Origin: Nitrospira sp.
GTDB taxonomy: Bacteria > Nitrospirota > Nitrospiria > Nitrospirales > Nitrospiraceae
Length of the DNA: 64,000 nt
Direction: 5' to 3'
Assembly: GCA_024760545.1 (NCBI GenBank)
Contig: CP060501.1
Coordinates: 1,587,501-1,651,500, forward strand
The position numbers and the translations under genes are program-made. Positions within the stretch are counted from its first letter, which is position 1. Each line of letters starts with the position of its first letter. Below, in pieces: positions 56,410 through 64,000 of the stretch. The notes beneath the pieces were generated by a model. It ran no database searches, was not told the origin of the DNA, and saw only the letters and a list, made by a program, of their open reading frames with translations.

Positions 56410-58653
56410 TTAGTTCAGCGCGTTCAACGCGGAACCGGCCTTAAACCAGGTTAGTTGTTGTGCTGTCATGCTGTGGTTCGCTTGGATCTTTATATCGCCG
56501 TCGGCCTTGTGAATGACCACCGTCACCGGTTTGCCAGGCGCCAGGTTCGCCAAGTCCACAACGCTGAGCCGATCGTTCATCTCGATCTTCTCGTAGTCCT
56601 TGGGATCGGCGAAAGTCAACGGCAGGATGCCCTGCTTCTTGAGATTTGTCTCGTGGATGCGCGCGAAACTCTTGGTAATCACCGCTCGCACATTCAAAAA
56701 CCGCGGCGACATGGCGGCATGCTCCCGGCTGCTGCCTTCGCCGTAATTCTCGTCGCCGACGACGATCGATCCGATGCCCTTTGCCTTGTAGGCGCGGGCG
56801 ATCTGCGCGATCGTGAGGTTGGATTCGCCGGTCAATACGTTCGTGCCCTTGCCCGGCTCGGACGCGAACGCGCTGTTGGCGCCGAGGAACATATTATCGC
56901 TGATCTTGTCGAGATGTCCGCGAAACTTGAGCCACGGACCGGCAGGAGAGATATGATCGGTCGTGGTCTTCCCTTTGGTCTTGATCAATAACGGCAACTT
57001 CTCCAAGTCTTTCCCATCCCAACGCGGGAACGGTTGCAGCAATTGCAGCCGTTCACTGGTCGCTGGAATGTCGACGGTCAAGGCATCGCCGTTATCAGCC
57101 GGCGCCACGTACCCTTCTTCACCCTTGGCGAAACCTTTGGCCGGAAGCTCTTCTCCCACGGGAGGTTCGAGCTTGAATTCCTTCCCGTCGGCAGCCTTCA
57201 GCTTCTGGTTGACCGGATCGAACCGGAGATCGCCGGACAGCGCATAAGCCGTCACGACTTCCGGGCTGGCCAAGAACGACAATGTCTCGTTAATGCCGTC
57301 GTTGCGGCCCGGAAAATTCCGGTTGAAGGAGCTGACGATCGAATCCGCTTTCCCCTTCACGCCGTCGGCGCGTTTCCACTGTCCGATGCAGGGTCCGCAG
57401 GAATTCGACAACACTGTGCCGCCAAGGTTCTCGAACGTCTCCAGAAAACCATCGCGCTTCATCGTGTGATAAATGCGCTCGGATCCCGGCGACACGAGAA
57501 ACGAGGTCTTCGCTTTCAACCCTGCTTTGAGGCCCTGCTGGGCGATGTGGGCCGACCGGCTGATGTCTTCATAGGAGGAATTGGTACAGCTCCCGATCAA
57601 GGCCGCCTTCAATTCAACCGGATACCCCTTTTCCTTCGCTTCTTCAGCCAGCTTCGAAATCGGCCGCGCGAGGTCCGGGGTGTGTGGACCGACGACATGC
57701 GGTTCCAGCTTCGACAGATCGACTTCGACGATCTGATCGTAGTATTTCTCCGGTGACTGATACACTTCAGGATCGGCCACGAGCAAAGCCTTGTTGGCCT
57801 GAGCCAAACTTGCCAGATCCGACCGGTCCGTGATGTTCATGTAGGCAACCATCTTTTGGTCAAATGGGAACACGGACGTTGTCGCCCCGAGTTCGGCCCC
57901 CATGTTGCAGATGGTCCCCTTCCCTGTCGCGCTGATCGTCTCCGCGCCGGGTCCAAAATATTCGACAATCTTATTGGTCCCGCCCTTGACCGTCAGCAGG
58001 CCGCACAGATAGAGGATCACGTCCTTCGGCGAGGCCCAACCGTTCAATTTGCCGGTCAGACGGACACCGATGAGTTTCGGATGGAGCACCTCCCACGGCA
58101 AACCAGCCATAACCTCACCGGCGTCAGCGCCGCCGACGCCGATTGCCAACCCGCCCAACCCACCGCCGTTGGGCGTGTGGGAGTCGGTGCCGATGATCAA
58201 ACTGCCCGGGAATGCATAGTTTTCGAGCACGACTTGGTGAATGATCCCGGCGCCCGGCTTCCAGAACCCGATCCCATATTTCTTGGCTGCTGAGGCCAGG
58301 AAGTTATAGACCTCCTTGTTTTCATCCACCGCGCGAAGCAGATCCTTTTCGGACCCCATTTCGGCGCGAATCAAATGATCACAATGGATCGTGCTCGGCA
58401 CGGCCGCTTTATTTTTTCCGGCTTGCATAAATTGAAGCATCGCCATCTGCGCCGTGGCATCCTGCATCGCCACACGATCGGGGCGCAGCGCCAGCATGGC
58501 TTTACCACGCTCCCAGTGTTGGGTTTCGAAATTATCGGCATGCGAAACGAGAATCTTCTCCGCCAACGTCAAGGGACGGCCGAATTTCGCCTTTGCTTTT
58601 GCGCAAAGATCCGGCATCTTGGCGTAGAGCTTTTTCGCGAGCTCGAGTGACAT
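56410..58653 (-). CDS. acn: Aconitate hydratase (mitochondrial/AcnA type)
   Basis: 747 residues. STIHCDHLI, GTDSHTPNGGGLG and the [4Fe-4S] cysteines in GSCTNSSYED and NSCGPCIGQW identify aconitase. The C-terminal swivelling domain has GDENYGEGSSREHAAMSPR. Interconverts citrate and isocitrate; in this cluster it acts between Icd and citrate lyase. Located directly between them, as expected for the reductive direction. AAGGAG before ATG. Confidence 0.96.
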   Translation of the reverse strand: MSLELAKKLYAKMPDLCAKAKAKFGRPLTLAEKILVSHADNFETQHWERGKAMLALRPDRVAMQDATAQMAMLQFMQAGKNKAAVPSTIHCDHLIRAEMGSEKDLLRAVDENKEVYNFLASAAKKYGIGFWKPGAGIIHQVVLENYAFPGSLIIGTDSHTPNGGGLGGLAIGVGGADAGEVMAGLPWEVLHPKLIGVRLTGKLNGWASPKDVILYLCGLLTVKGGTNKIVEYFGPGAETISATGKGTICNMGAELGATTSVFPFDQKMVAYMNITDRSDLASLAQANKALLVADPEVYQSPEKYYDQIVEVDLSKLEPHVVGPHTPDLARPISKLAEEAKEKGYPVELKAALIGSCTNSSYEDISRSAHIAQQGLKAGLKAKTSFLVSPGSERIYHTMKRDGFLETFENLGGTVLSNSCGPCIGQWKRADGVKGKADSIVSSFNRNFPGRNDGINETLSFLASPEVVTAYALSGDLRFDPVNQKLKAADGKEFKLEPPVGEELPAKGFAKGEEGYVAPADNGDALTVDIPATSERLQLLQPFPRWDGKDLEKLPLLIKTKGKTTTDHISPAGPWLKFRGHLDKISDNMFLGANSAFASEPGKGTNVLTGESNLTIAQIARAYKAKGIGSIVVGDENYGEGSSREHAAMSPRFLNVRAVITKSFARIHETNLKKQGILPLTFADPKDYEKIEMNDRLSVVDLANLAPGKPVTVVIHKADGDIKIQANHSMTAQQLTWFKAGSALNALN

Positions 58654-58818
58654 TGCTCTCTCCTTACGAGCGGGCTAGGGACATGATGTCGGGAGCGAGG
58701 GAGTTGCTCTCCCTTGCCGCGCACCCTTCACCGATAGCCTCTGTTAGAGCGGCACATCCCGCCACTCTCTGAGCAGCAGGAGCTCCCGCAGTTATTTCAG
58801 CAGTGACACTTCGCGACC

Positions 58819-60639
58819 CTATTTTAACGGCGGAACTTCCCGCCGCTTCGGCGCCGCGTAGTTCACCAGGTAATCGAATAGCCGAATCAACCGGCTGTCT
58901 TGGCGCTTCTGATCGACCCAGTGGCCGATCAATCCGATCGTGCGCGATAGAATGAAGAAGCCGTTCAAGCTGTCGACTGGAAAGCCGAGATCGACTAGAA
59001 CAGCCGCCATCGTCCCATCCACGTTCAGAATCAGGTTGTCTTTCTTGGCCGCCGTCACCTGTTCAACTTGCAAGGCGAAATCGAGACAGGGCGTCTTGAT
59101 ATGGAGACTCTTCACATAGCCGACAAGCTCCTTCACCCGCTTGTCCGGATTGCGCAAGCTTTTCACCCGGTGGCCGATACCAGGCACAGGCCCGACGTTC
59201 TTCTTCATGTAGGCCAGGAACTCATCCACGTTCATCTTGTTGTCGACCGCATATTTGAACCAACGGCCGGCGTCCGTGACCGCGCCTCCAAAGCGAGGGC
59301 CAATCATAATCAATCCGGCAGCCACGGCTTGCGACAGACCGATTCCGGCGCAGGCGGCCAGAATCGTCGCATAGGCACCGCTGACACAAGGGCCATGGTC
59401 GGCCGACAACATCATAATTCGCTTGATGATTTCGGCCTCTTGCTTCGAGATCAGCCGTTTGTCCCATAGTAAGCCGATGACGTGCGGGATTTCGTACCCC
59501 TTGTTGATGAGTTCGGAGGCTGGATAGCCGTCATAGCACGGTTCGTCACCGCGATCGTCGCTGATCGTCGTGCGGATGAGGGGCGCCACCATGACTTCGT
59601 CCGCCTTGATGGCTTCTTCGACGGTTTTGGGGAGCTTGGGAAGACTGACAGGCTCGATGACTTCTTTGATCTGACCGGACTTTAAGAGTTCTTGATACGC
59701 GTCCTTGATGGCAGGTCCAAGCGCGCCGAATGTCGGAGGGACGATGGCACCGGCCTTCTTGAGCGCATCCGACTTGGACCTGGCCGACCCTTCTCCCTTC
59801 ATGCCTTCCTTGGCGCCGGCATGGCCGAACTTCATCCCCTTCGGTAAGCTCTCCTGACAGAATCCGGAGACGACACCGATCAGCTTGACCCGTCGCTTCT
59901 TGGCTCCATACCACTCGGCAGCCCGCTCTTCGAGGTCCCCACCCATTTCACCGACAATCACCACGGCTTTCGTCTGCGGATCGTTCTCAAACATTTCGAG
60001 ATAGCTCACATAGTCGGTGCCGGGATATGCATCGCCGCCGATCCCGATAGCCGTCGTAATGCCGTCCGCAAACTGCGAGCAGATCCAGATGATCTCGTTG
60101 GACAAACCGCCGGACTTTGTAATGACGCCGAAGGAACCCTCACGATATAACTTTGAGAGCACCAGGTTATCGAACGCTCCGCCGATCACTCCCAACCGGC
60201 ACGCACCGGCGGAGATGATTCCGATCGAGGAGGGACCATTGAACACCTTGCCGAGCTTGCGGGCATGAGCGCCGAGCAGCTTCGCGTCTTTTTCCGGCAC
60301 TCCCTCTGTGATCATTGAGACCACCTTAATGTGGGAGTCATCCAGTGCTTCCATCGCGCCCTTCATCGCGCGATCCGCGCCGATATAGACCAGGCTGGTG
60401 TTGATCGTCGAATGGCTCTTGGTCGCTTCAGCAATGGTCTTGTAGATCGGGATAGCCATCAAGCCGCTGCCGTACGGAATTTCGTTGGTTTTGCCGGCGT
60501 CCGGCGGATAGACGAACGCCTCGACGTTGAGCGGACGCTTGATCAGATAGCAGAACTCCGCCATACGGCGGGCTGCATTGACGCCCGCGGCGCCACCCTG
60601 GATCACCACGCGGGTGTCTTTATTGGCTAGAATACTCAT
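58819..60639 (-). CDS. aclA: ATP-citrate lyase, large (alpha) subunit
   Basis: 606 residues, as in the Chlorobium-type enzyme. CoA ligase-like part about 1-330 with TKSGGLSNEIIWICSQ, phospho-His loop FGHAGAKEGMKG near 275, then a citrate-synthase-like domain with PGIGHRVKSLRNPDKRVKE and the aspartate loop. Releases acetyl-CoA and oxaloacetate from citrate at the expense of ATP. It is the key enzyme for the reductive TCA cycle. 93 bp from aclB. GAGGAG before ATG. Confidence 0.97.
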   Translation of the reverse strand: MSILANKDTRVVIQGGAAGVNAARRMAEFCYLIKRPLNVEAFVYPPDAGKTNEIPYGSGLMAIPIYKTIAEATKSHSTINTSLVYIGADRAMKGAMEALDDSHIKVVSMITEGVPEKDAKLLGAHARKLGKVFNGPSSIGIISAGACRLGVIGGAFDNLVLSKLYREGSFGVITKSGGLSNEIIWICSQFADGITTAIGIGGDAYPGTDYVSYLEMFENDPQTKAVVIVGEMGGDLEERAAEWYGAKKRRVKLIGVVSGFCQESLPKGMKFGHAGAKEGMKGEGSARSKSDALKKAGAIVPPTFGALGPAIKDAYQELLKSGQIKEVIEPVSLPKLPKTVEEAIKADEVMVAPLIRTTISDDRGDEPCYDGYPASELINKGYEIPHVIGLLWDKRLISKQEAEIIKRIMMLSADHGPCVSGAYATILAACAGIGLSQAVAAGLIMIGPRFGGAVTDAGRWFKYAVDNKMNVDEFLAYMKKNVGPVPGIGHRVKSLRNPDKRVKELVGYVKSLHIKTPCLDFALQVEQVTAAKKDNLILNVDGTMAAVLVDLGFPVDSLNGFFILSRTIGLIGHWVDQKRQDSRLIRLFDYLVNYAAPKRREVPPLK

Positions 60640-60732
60640 CGGAATCTCCTCTTGTCAGTGCTGAGTGCTCAGTGCCATGTCCTGAGGCGAAGAATTGCCG
60701 CTACTCACCCCTTAGAACTGCGCACTGTCGTT

Positions 60733-61929
60733 TTACTTCTGCAACGCTTTGTCGACAATATCCGTCAGCGGGGTGTTGCGGTCGAAGACATGGATGTCGA
60801 AGCCCTCGTCCTTCAGCGCGCGCATCGCGTCAAGACCTTCTTTTTCACGAGGCCCACCACGGCGGACCCAAATCTTGACGTTTTTCATCTTGCCGTCGCC
60901 CTTCGCCTTGCGGAAGCCGTTGATGATGCCGCCAAACGTTTTTTTCACATCAGTGAAGTTCGCAATCGCGCCGCCCACAATAATGTTCTTGATCCCGGGC
61001 AAGGAACAGACCTTCTCCGTCAGGACTTCGACAGCCCAGTCTGGAGGATCGCCGGAATACTCGGCGTAGTTGGCCAGCTTCCCGCCACGAGCCACAACGG
61101 CATCGGAGTAGTACACGCTTGCACCGCCGCCGGCCGGGAGCATCGCCGTATCGCCGCCCGGAATTTCGATGAACTTGACCGACCCTTTGATTTTCGAATC
61201 GACCGCCATAACCTCCATTTCATCTTTGGAGTAGGCACGGCCGAACTCAGCGGCAAACTGGAAGTTCCAATCCGGATGGCGGAATTTGGCGTCACCGTCA
61301 AGGAGGGTGACCGCGTCAAGCGCCACTAATTCGCCGTTGCTCTCCCGGATCACGACCGGATTTACTTCGAGATACTGCGCATCTTCCGTATCGAAGCAGG
61401 TGAACATCTTCCCGGAAAAATCGGCCATTTTCTTGGTCAGTGCACCGGTAAAACCTGCGTCTTTTGAAAGCTTTTCCAGCGCTTCGTGGGTTGGAGCCTG
61501 CCCGACTTCGAGGCACAACCGCTTCACACGATCCCAGTTCGATTCGACTTCGATTCCACCGCAGTTCGCGACGAGGATCTCGCTGCCTTCACGTGTGGAC
61601 TTTACCGCGCAATAGTATTCTTCCTTGTGGGGGATCATTTCGGAGACGATGACCTGGGTGACTGTAATGCTGCCGACCTGGCGACCAATCATTTCCTTGG
61701 TCGCAGCCACCGCACCGGCGAGATCAAGCCCGACTTTCACCAGACCGAGTTTGAAGCGAGACCCAAGGGCCTCATGCGCCTTCGCTACCAGCTTGGAGTT
61801 TTTCATCCAATCATTGGCTTGCCCGAGCTTGGCAAGTTCGTCTGCGGAAGTGACGACGACATAATTCGGAACATGAATGCCCCACTTCTTCATCAGCCCC
61901 ATCCCGGGGCCTTCCAACACCTTAGCCAT
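60733..61929 (-). CDS. aclB: ATP-citrate lyase, small (beta) subunit
   Basis: 398 residues. ATP-grasp fold: KLVAKAHEALGSRFKLGLVKVGLDL, SEMIPHKEEYYCAV, YLEVNPVVIRESNGELVALDA metal site and a C-terminal CoA-ligase part (PGIKNIIVGGAIANFTD). First gene of the cluster. AAGGAG 7 nt before ATG and a promoter at 61974-62003 just upstream. Pairs with aclA to form the holoenzyme. Confidence 0.97.
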   Translation of the reverse strand: MAKVLEGPGMGLMKKWGIHVPNYVVVTSADELAKLGQANDWMKNSKLVAKAHEALGSRFKLGLVKVGLDLAGAVAATKEMIGRQVGSITVTQVIVSEMIPHKEEYYCAVKSTREGSEILVANCGGIEVESNWDRVKRLCLEVGQAPTHEALEKLSKDAGFTGALTKKMADFSGKMFTCFDTEDAQYLEVNPVVIRESNGELVALDAVTLLDGDAKFRHPDWNFQFAAEFGRAYSKDEMEVMAVDSKIKGSVKFIEIPGGDTAMLPAGGGASVYYSDAVVARGGKLANYAEYSGDPPDWAVEVLTEKVCSLPGIKNIIVGGAIANFTDVKKTFGGIINGFRKAKGDGKMKNVKIWVRRGGPREKEGLDAMRALKDEGFDIHVFDRNTPLTDIVDKALQK

Positions 61930-61973
61930 ACGAATTCTCCTTCGTCGTGAACGTAGCCGATAAGGGGAGCCGG

Positions 61974-62003
61974 ATTGTAGCGGAAATCAACAGGATGTCT
62001 CAA
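61974..62003 (-). promoter_or_regulatory. Sigma70-type promoter of the reductive TCA cluster
   Basis: On the minus strand TTGAGA (-35, 61998-62003), 18-bp spacer, TACAAT (-10, 61974-61979). The predicted start near 61966 gives a leader of about 37 nt before aclB, with AAGGAG placed correctly. No other gene start lies between. It is the only good promoter seen ahead of the eight co-oriented genes. Confidence 0.65.
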
Positions 62004-62111
62004 GACACCAGAGGGACTAAAGTGGAGAGGATCAAAAGGCCTAGCGCGGGTTTACCAAGTTGCCTGGAGACCTAAGCGCTTAAAAAACAAAATGTTCTTC
62101 TGCGCAGTGCT

Positions 62112-62951
62112 TTACCGTGGGAATCCTAATGATTGGCATCGAGGACACCAATAGGAACTTCGTTCACTTTGAAGGCGCCGAATCACTCTGCCACATTGAT
62201 TTGGACAAGCGTGTCCTTCCTTTCCATAGACCAAATGATGCCGTTTGTATTGCCCTTCTGTTCCGTCAGGGGCAAAAAAATCTCGGATGCTGGACCCTCC
62301 GCAGGCGATCGCCTCTTCAAGGACCTCCCGCATAATCCTGTAGAGCCGTTCAACTTTACCCACGGAAAGCCGGTTGACCTGGATATTAGGGTGTAAGCCG
62401 GCTCTAAAGAGAATCTCATTCGCATAGATGTTTCCGATGCCGGCAATGACCTGCTGATGCATCAAAAGCGGCTTCAGCCGGCCACGACGTTCTCGCGAGA
62501 CTCTCACGAAGTCCTGTTGCGAGACAGAGAGCGGATCCACCCCGAATCGGCGGGCAAGATAGTGCTCAAGCCCTGTCTTATCCAGCAGTGAGAGCCGGCC
62601 GAATCGACGAGGGTTCCAGTATCGCAGTTCCGGTTCACTCGCACCTTCGAACAATAGTCTGACATGTATATGCTGTGGATATTTGGTGGGCACCGACCGG
62701 AACAGGAGCAGTCCGGTCATCCCAAGCTCGGCCACCACATAGCGCCAGGCTCGTTCATTCACAAAACCCAAGACAACACTCTTTCCGTATCGATCGACAG
62801 ACTGCAAGATGGCACCGCGATACAGAGACAAGGTCGTGAGTCCCGACCGTACAATATCGGCCCGTCCGACCCACACATCGTGCAGTTGTGCACCAAGAAG
62901 GCAAGAACGAATCTGTCGGGCAACGACTTCTGCTTCTGGCAGCTCCGGCAT
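62112..62951 (-). CDS. mutM: Formamidopyrimidine-DNA glycosylase (MutM/Fpg)
   Basis: 279 residues. PELPEAEVVARQIR at the N-terminus supplies the catalytic Pro2 and Glu3; GKSVVLGF carries the substrate Lys; a helix-two-turn-helix IAGIGNIYANEILFRAGL and a C-terminal zinc finger CPNQCG...CPRC complete it. The first zinc Cys pair is spaced CPNQC (one extra residue). Excises oxidised purines (8-oxoG). Stop falls at 62112, 182 bp from aclB. Confidence 0.95.
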   Translation of the reverse strand: MPELPEAEVVARQIRSCLLGAQLHDVWVGRADIVRSGLTTLSLYRGAILQSVDRYGKSVVLGFVNERAWRYVVAELGMTGLLLFRSVPTKYPQHIHVRLLFEGASEPELRYWNPRRFGRLSLLDKTGLEHYLARRFGVDPLSVSQQDFVRVSRERRGRLKPLLMHQQVIAGIGNIYANEILFRAGLHPNIQVNRLSVGKVERLYRIMREVLEEAIACGGSSIRDFFAPDGTEGQYKRHHLVYGKEGHACPNQCGRVIRRLQSERSSYWCPRCQSLGFPR

Positions 62952-63040
62952 AACTTGACCAGTCGGTAGAGTGGAGAGAAACCTATTACGCCACGCGGAT
63001 TACGGAAAGGCAAGACGATAGTGTGAGATTGGGAAGAGGC

Positions 63041-63472
63041 TCACGACTGAGGGACGGGAGGATTACCGGCACGTCGGAGTTGGCGAACCCGTTCGATCGC
63101 CACTTGAAGATTCGGCAACGGCATGGCGCCGGGTCGCCGAGCCATGACCAACTTCAACGTCTCATCGTAGGTCCGGCCTTCCACACAACACAGGTATGCC
63201 ATGACCACAGAAACCGAGCGCCCCATTCCAGCCCGACAACAGACCAGCGTTCGGCTAGTTGGTGCGCGTAATTCAAGCCATTGGACGGCTTCCATCAGCT
63301 TGGCGGGATCGGCTTTCGCAAACTCCCGAAGGGGAATCCGTCGATAGTCCACCCAAGGAGCCGGCGTGATCGAAAACTCTTCGGCCACGAGCAAGAGCGT
63401 GCTCACCGTGGCAGGAGGCTCCTGCGCATCATCGACGCTCCCCACCAACAGATTGTCCGTAATCACATGCAT
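63041..63472 (-). CDS. Dual-specificity-type protein phosphatase
   Basis: 143 residues. The P-loop is CRAGMGRS (CxxGxxRS, about 79-86), an Asp or Glu general acid is likely in WVDYRRIPL, and MAYLCCVEGRTYDETLKLV follows as in cyclin-phosphatase-like small enzymes. No targeting signal. Small cytosolic phosphatase with unknown target. Confidence 0.88.
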   Translation of the reverse strand: MHVITDNLLVGSVDDAQEPPATVSTLLLVAEEFSITPAPWVDYRRIPLREFAKADPAKLMEAVQWLELRAPTSRTLVCCRAGMGRSVSVVMAYLCCVEGRTYDETLKLVMARRPGAMPLPNLQVAIERVRQLRRAGNPPVPQS

Positions 63473-63535
63473 GGCGATGTCAGTATAGCTCGACTATGGT
63501 GCGCGTCAAGTCTTCTCGCCGCCTCTGCGTAGCGG

Positions 63536-63565
63536 TTGCGATTTCATTTCTTCGCCCGTTATACT
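63536..63565 (+). promoter_or_regulatory. Promoter of a leaderless gene
   Basis: TTGCGA (63536-63541), 18 nt, TATACT (63560-63565); the ATG of the next gene starts 7 nt later (63572), so the transcript start should fall on or beside that ATG. No ribosome site precedes it. Confidence 0.55.
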
Positions 63566-63571
63566 CGCAGC

Positions 63572-63931
63572 ATGGTCACCCTGACTCAAGAGGAAGTGGA
63601 ACGGCGCCTGAACACGGTCTCCTGTGCCATCTGCAAACAGTCCAGCTTTGCCATCGACGAACGATTCATGGGACCGGACGGTGACTGGCGTGCCATCTGC
63701 AAGAAGTGTTACTACACGTTTCCGGTCTATACAGACATGGAATTCTACCTGCGAACGCAACCCGATGTGCCTCTGTGGCTAAAGGAGATCTCCTGCAGAG
63801 CCTGCAGTCAGAAGGGAGTGAGTCTCGATTTCCGAGCGACGGTATCCGTACGAGAAGCGTACTATTTCGTCACATGCCGGAACTGCAAGCAGCAATTCCC
63901 GGAGAAATCGTCACTGGAGGCATTTGAATAA
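63572..63931 (+). CDS. Double zinc-ribbon protein
   Basis: 119 residues. Two CxxC pairs per half: CAIC...CKKC (about 18-50) and CRAC...CRNC (about 80-110), with hydrophobic residues between as in paired zinc ribbons. No further motif. Possibly nucleic-acid binding or a metal carrier; unknown. Appears to be translated from a leaderless message. Confidence 0.75.
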   Translation: MVTLTQEEVERRLNTVSCAICKQSSFAIDERFMGPDGDWRAICKKCYYTFPVYTDMEFYLRTQPDVPLWLKEISCRACSQKGVSLDFRATVSVREAYYFVTCRNCKQQFPEKSSLEAFE

Positions 63932-63943
63932 GCATCAGGATGT

Positions 63944-64000
63944 TCAAAATGGCCGCCCAGCAAGGCTGCAGCGAGCAAAGACGCGAGGCGTACGCTTCGG
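63944..64000. repeat. Possible dispersed Nitrospira-type intergenic element (cut by window end)
   Basis: TCAAAATGGCCGCCCAGCAA followed by GGCTGCAGCGAGC resembles, from memory, an extragenic sequence found many times in Nitrospira genomes. Only one copy is in the window, so this cannot be checked here. Confidence 0.3.

Overview
The window looks like a chromosomal segment of a Nitrospira-like bacterium (phylum Nitrospirota). This is inferred mainly from its last third: a two-subunit ATP-citrate lyase (aclB, aclA), aconitase, a monomeric NADP isocitrate dehydrogenase, a FrdA/FrdB pair and succinyl-CoA synthetase lie in one co-oriented cluster. This is the marker gene set of the reductive TCA cycle. 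Genes with many secreted or envelope products, coupled start/stop overlaps (ATGA, GTGA) and strong GGAGG ribosome sites fit a Gram-negative chromosome. I saw no tRNA, rRNA, CRISPR array, transposase or prophage gene.

Layout. 1-10350 (minus): a kelch-repeat exported protein, then small soluble enzymes: ester cyclase-like protein, NAD(P)-binding reductases, two short-chain dehydrogenases/reductase-like proteins, two glyoxalase-fold (VOC) proteins, a histidine phosphatase, a GH15 glucanohydrolase, an ankyrin protein, a FrnE-like DsbA and a pirin. 10520-18096: an OB-like exported protein (plus), two paralogous glycine-zipper lipoproteins, a DUF167 protein, a CbbQ-type AAA+ ATPase, a large hybrid histidine kinase and a fusion of a YkgJ-type cysteine cluster with a DUF2156-type acyltransferase domain. 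18219-25047 (plus): an ATP-grasp-like protein, a glutaredoxin-like protein, a KamA-family radical SAM enzyme, a two-domain dCTP deaminase, a membrane protein, a truncated glycosyltransferase remnant next to its usual partner (TIGR04282), an SDR and a zinc-ribbon protein. 25133-35726 (mostly minus): a tautomerase, a MarR protein missing its wing, an alpha/beta hydrolase, DUF4105, DUF3015 and DUF3332 proteins, an M48 protease, a metallophosphoesterase, an AIM24-type protein and a Tat-exported amidohydrolase.

35835-45308: a 1370-residue TPR/disordered/transmembrane protein with a pseudopilin-like C-terminus faces a shortened type II secretin, followed by a PilZ protein, an indoleamine 2,3-dioxygenase homologue and a DUF72 protein. 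45382-49492: three tandem outer-membrane barrel paralogues; a frameshifted 120-bp copy of the 3' end of sucD lies between copies 2 and 3 and records how the array grew. 49373-61929 (minus): the reductive TCA cluster, transcribed aclB-aclA-acn-icd-frdB-frdA-sucC-sucD from a good sigma70-type promoter at 61974-62003. 62112-63931: MutM, a dual-specificity-type phosphatase and a zinc-ribbon protein whose promoter places the transcript start on or next to its ATG.

Working together, the TCA cluster can carry fumarate to acetyl-CoA plus oxaloacetate: FrdAB reduces fumarate, SucCD activates succinate, Icd carboxylates 2-oxoglutarate, aconitase isomerises isocitrate to citrate and AclAB cleaves it. 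The 2-oxoglutarate and pyruvate:ferredoxin oxidoreductases are not in the window. The FrdAB pair is unusual: the FAD-linking His is Asn, and FrdB has an extra cluster Cys. The least explained loci are the TPR/secretin region, the cysteine-cluster/acyltransferase fusion next to the ATP-grasp-like gene, and the omp array.
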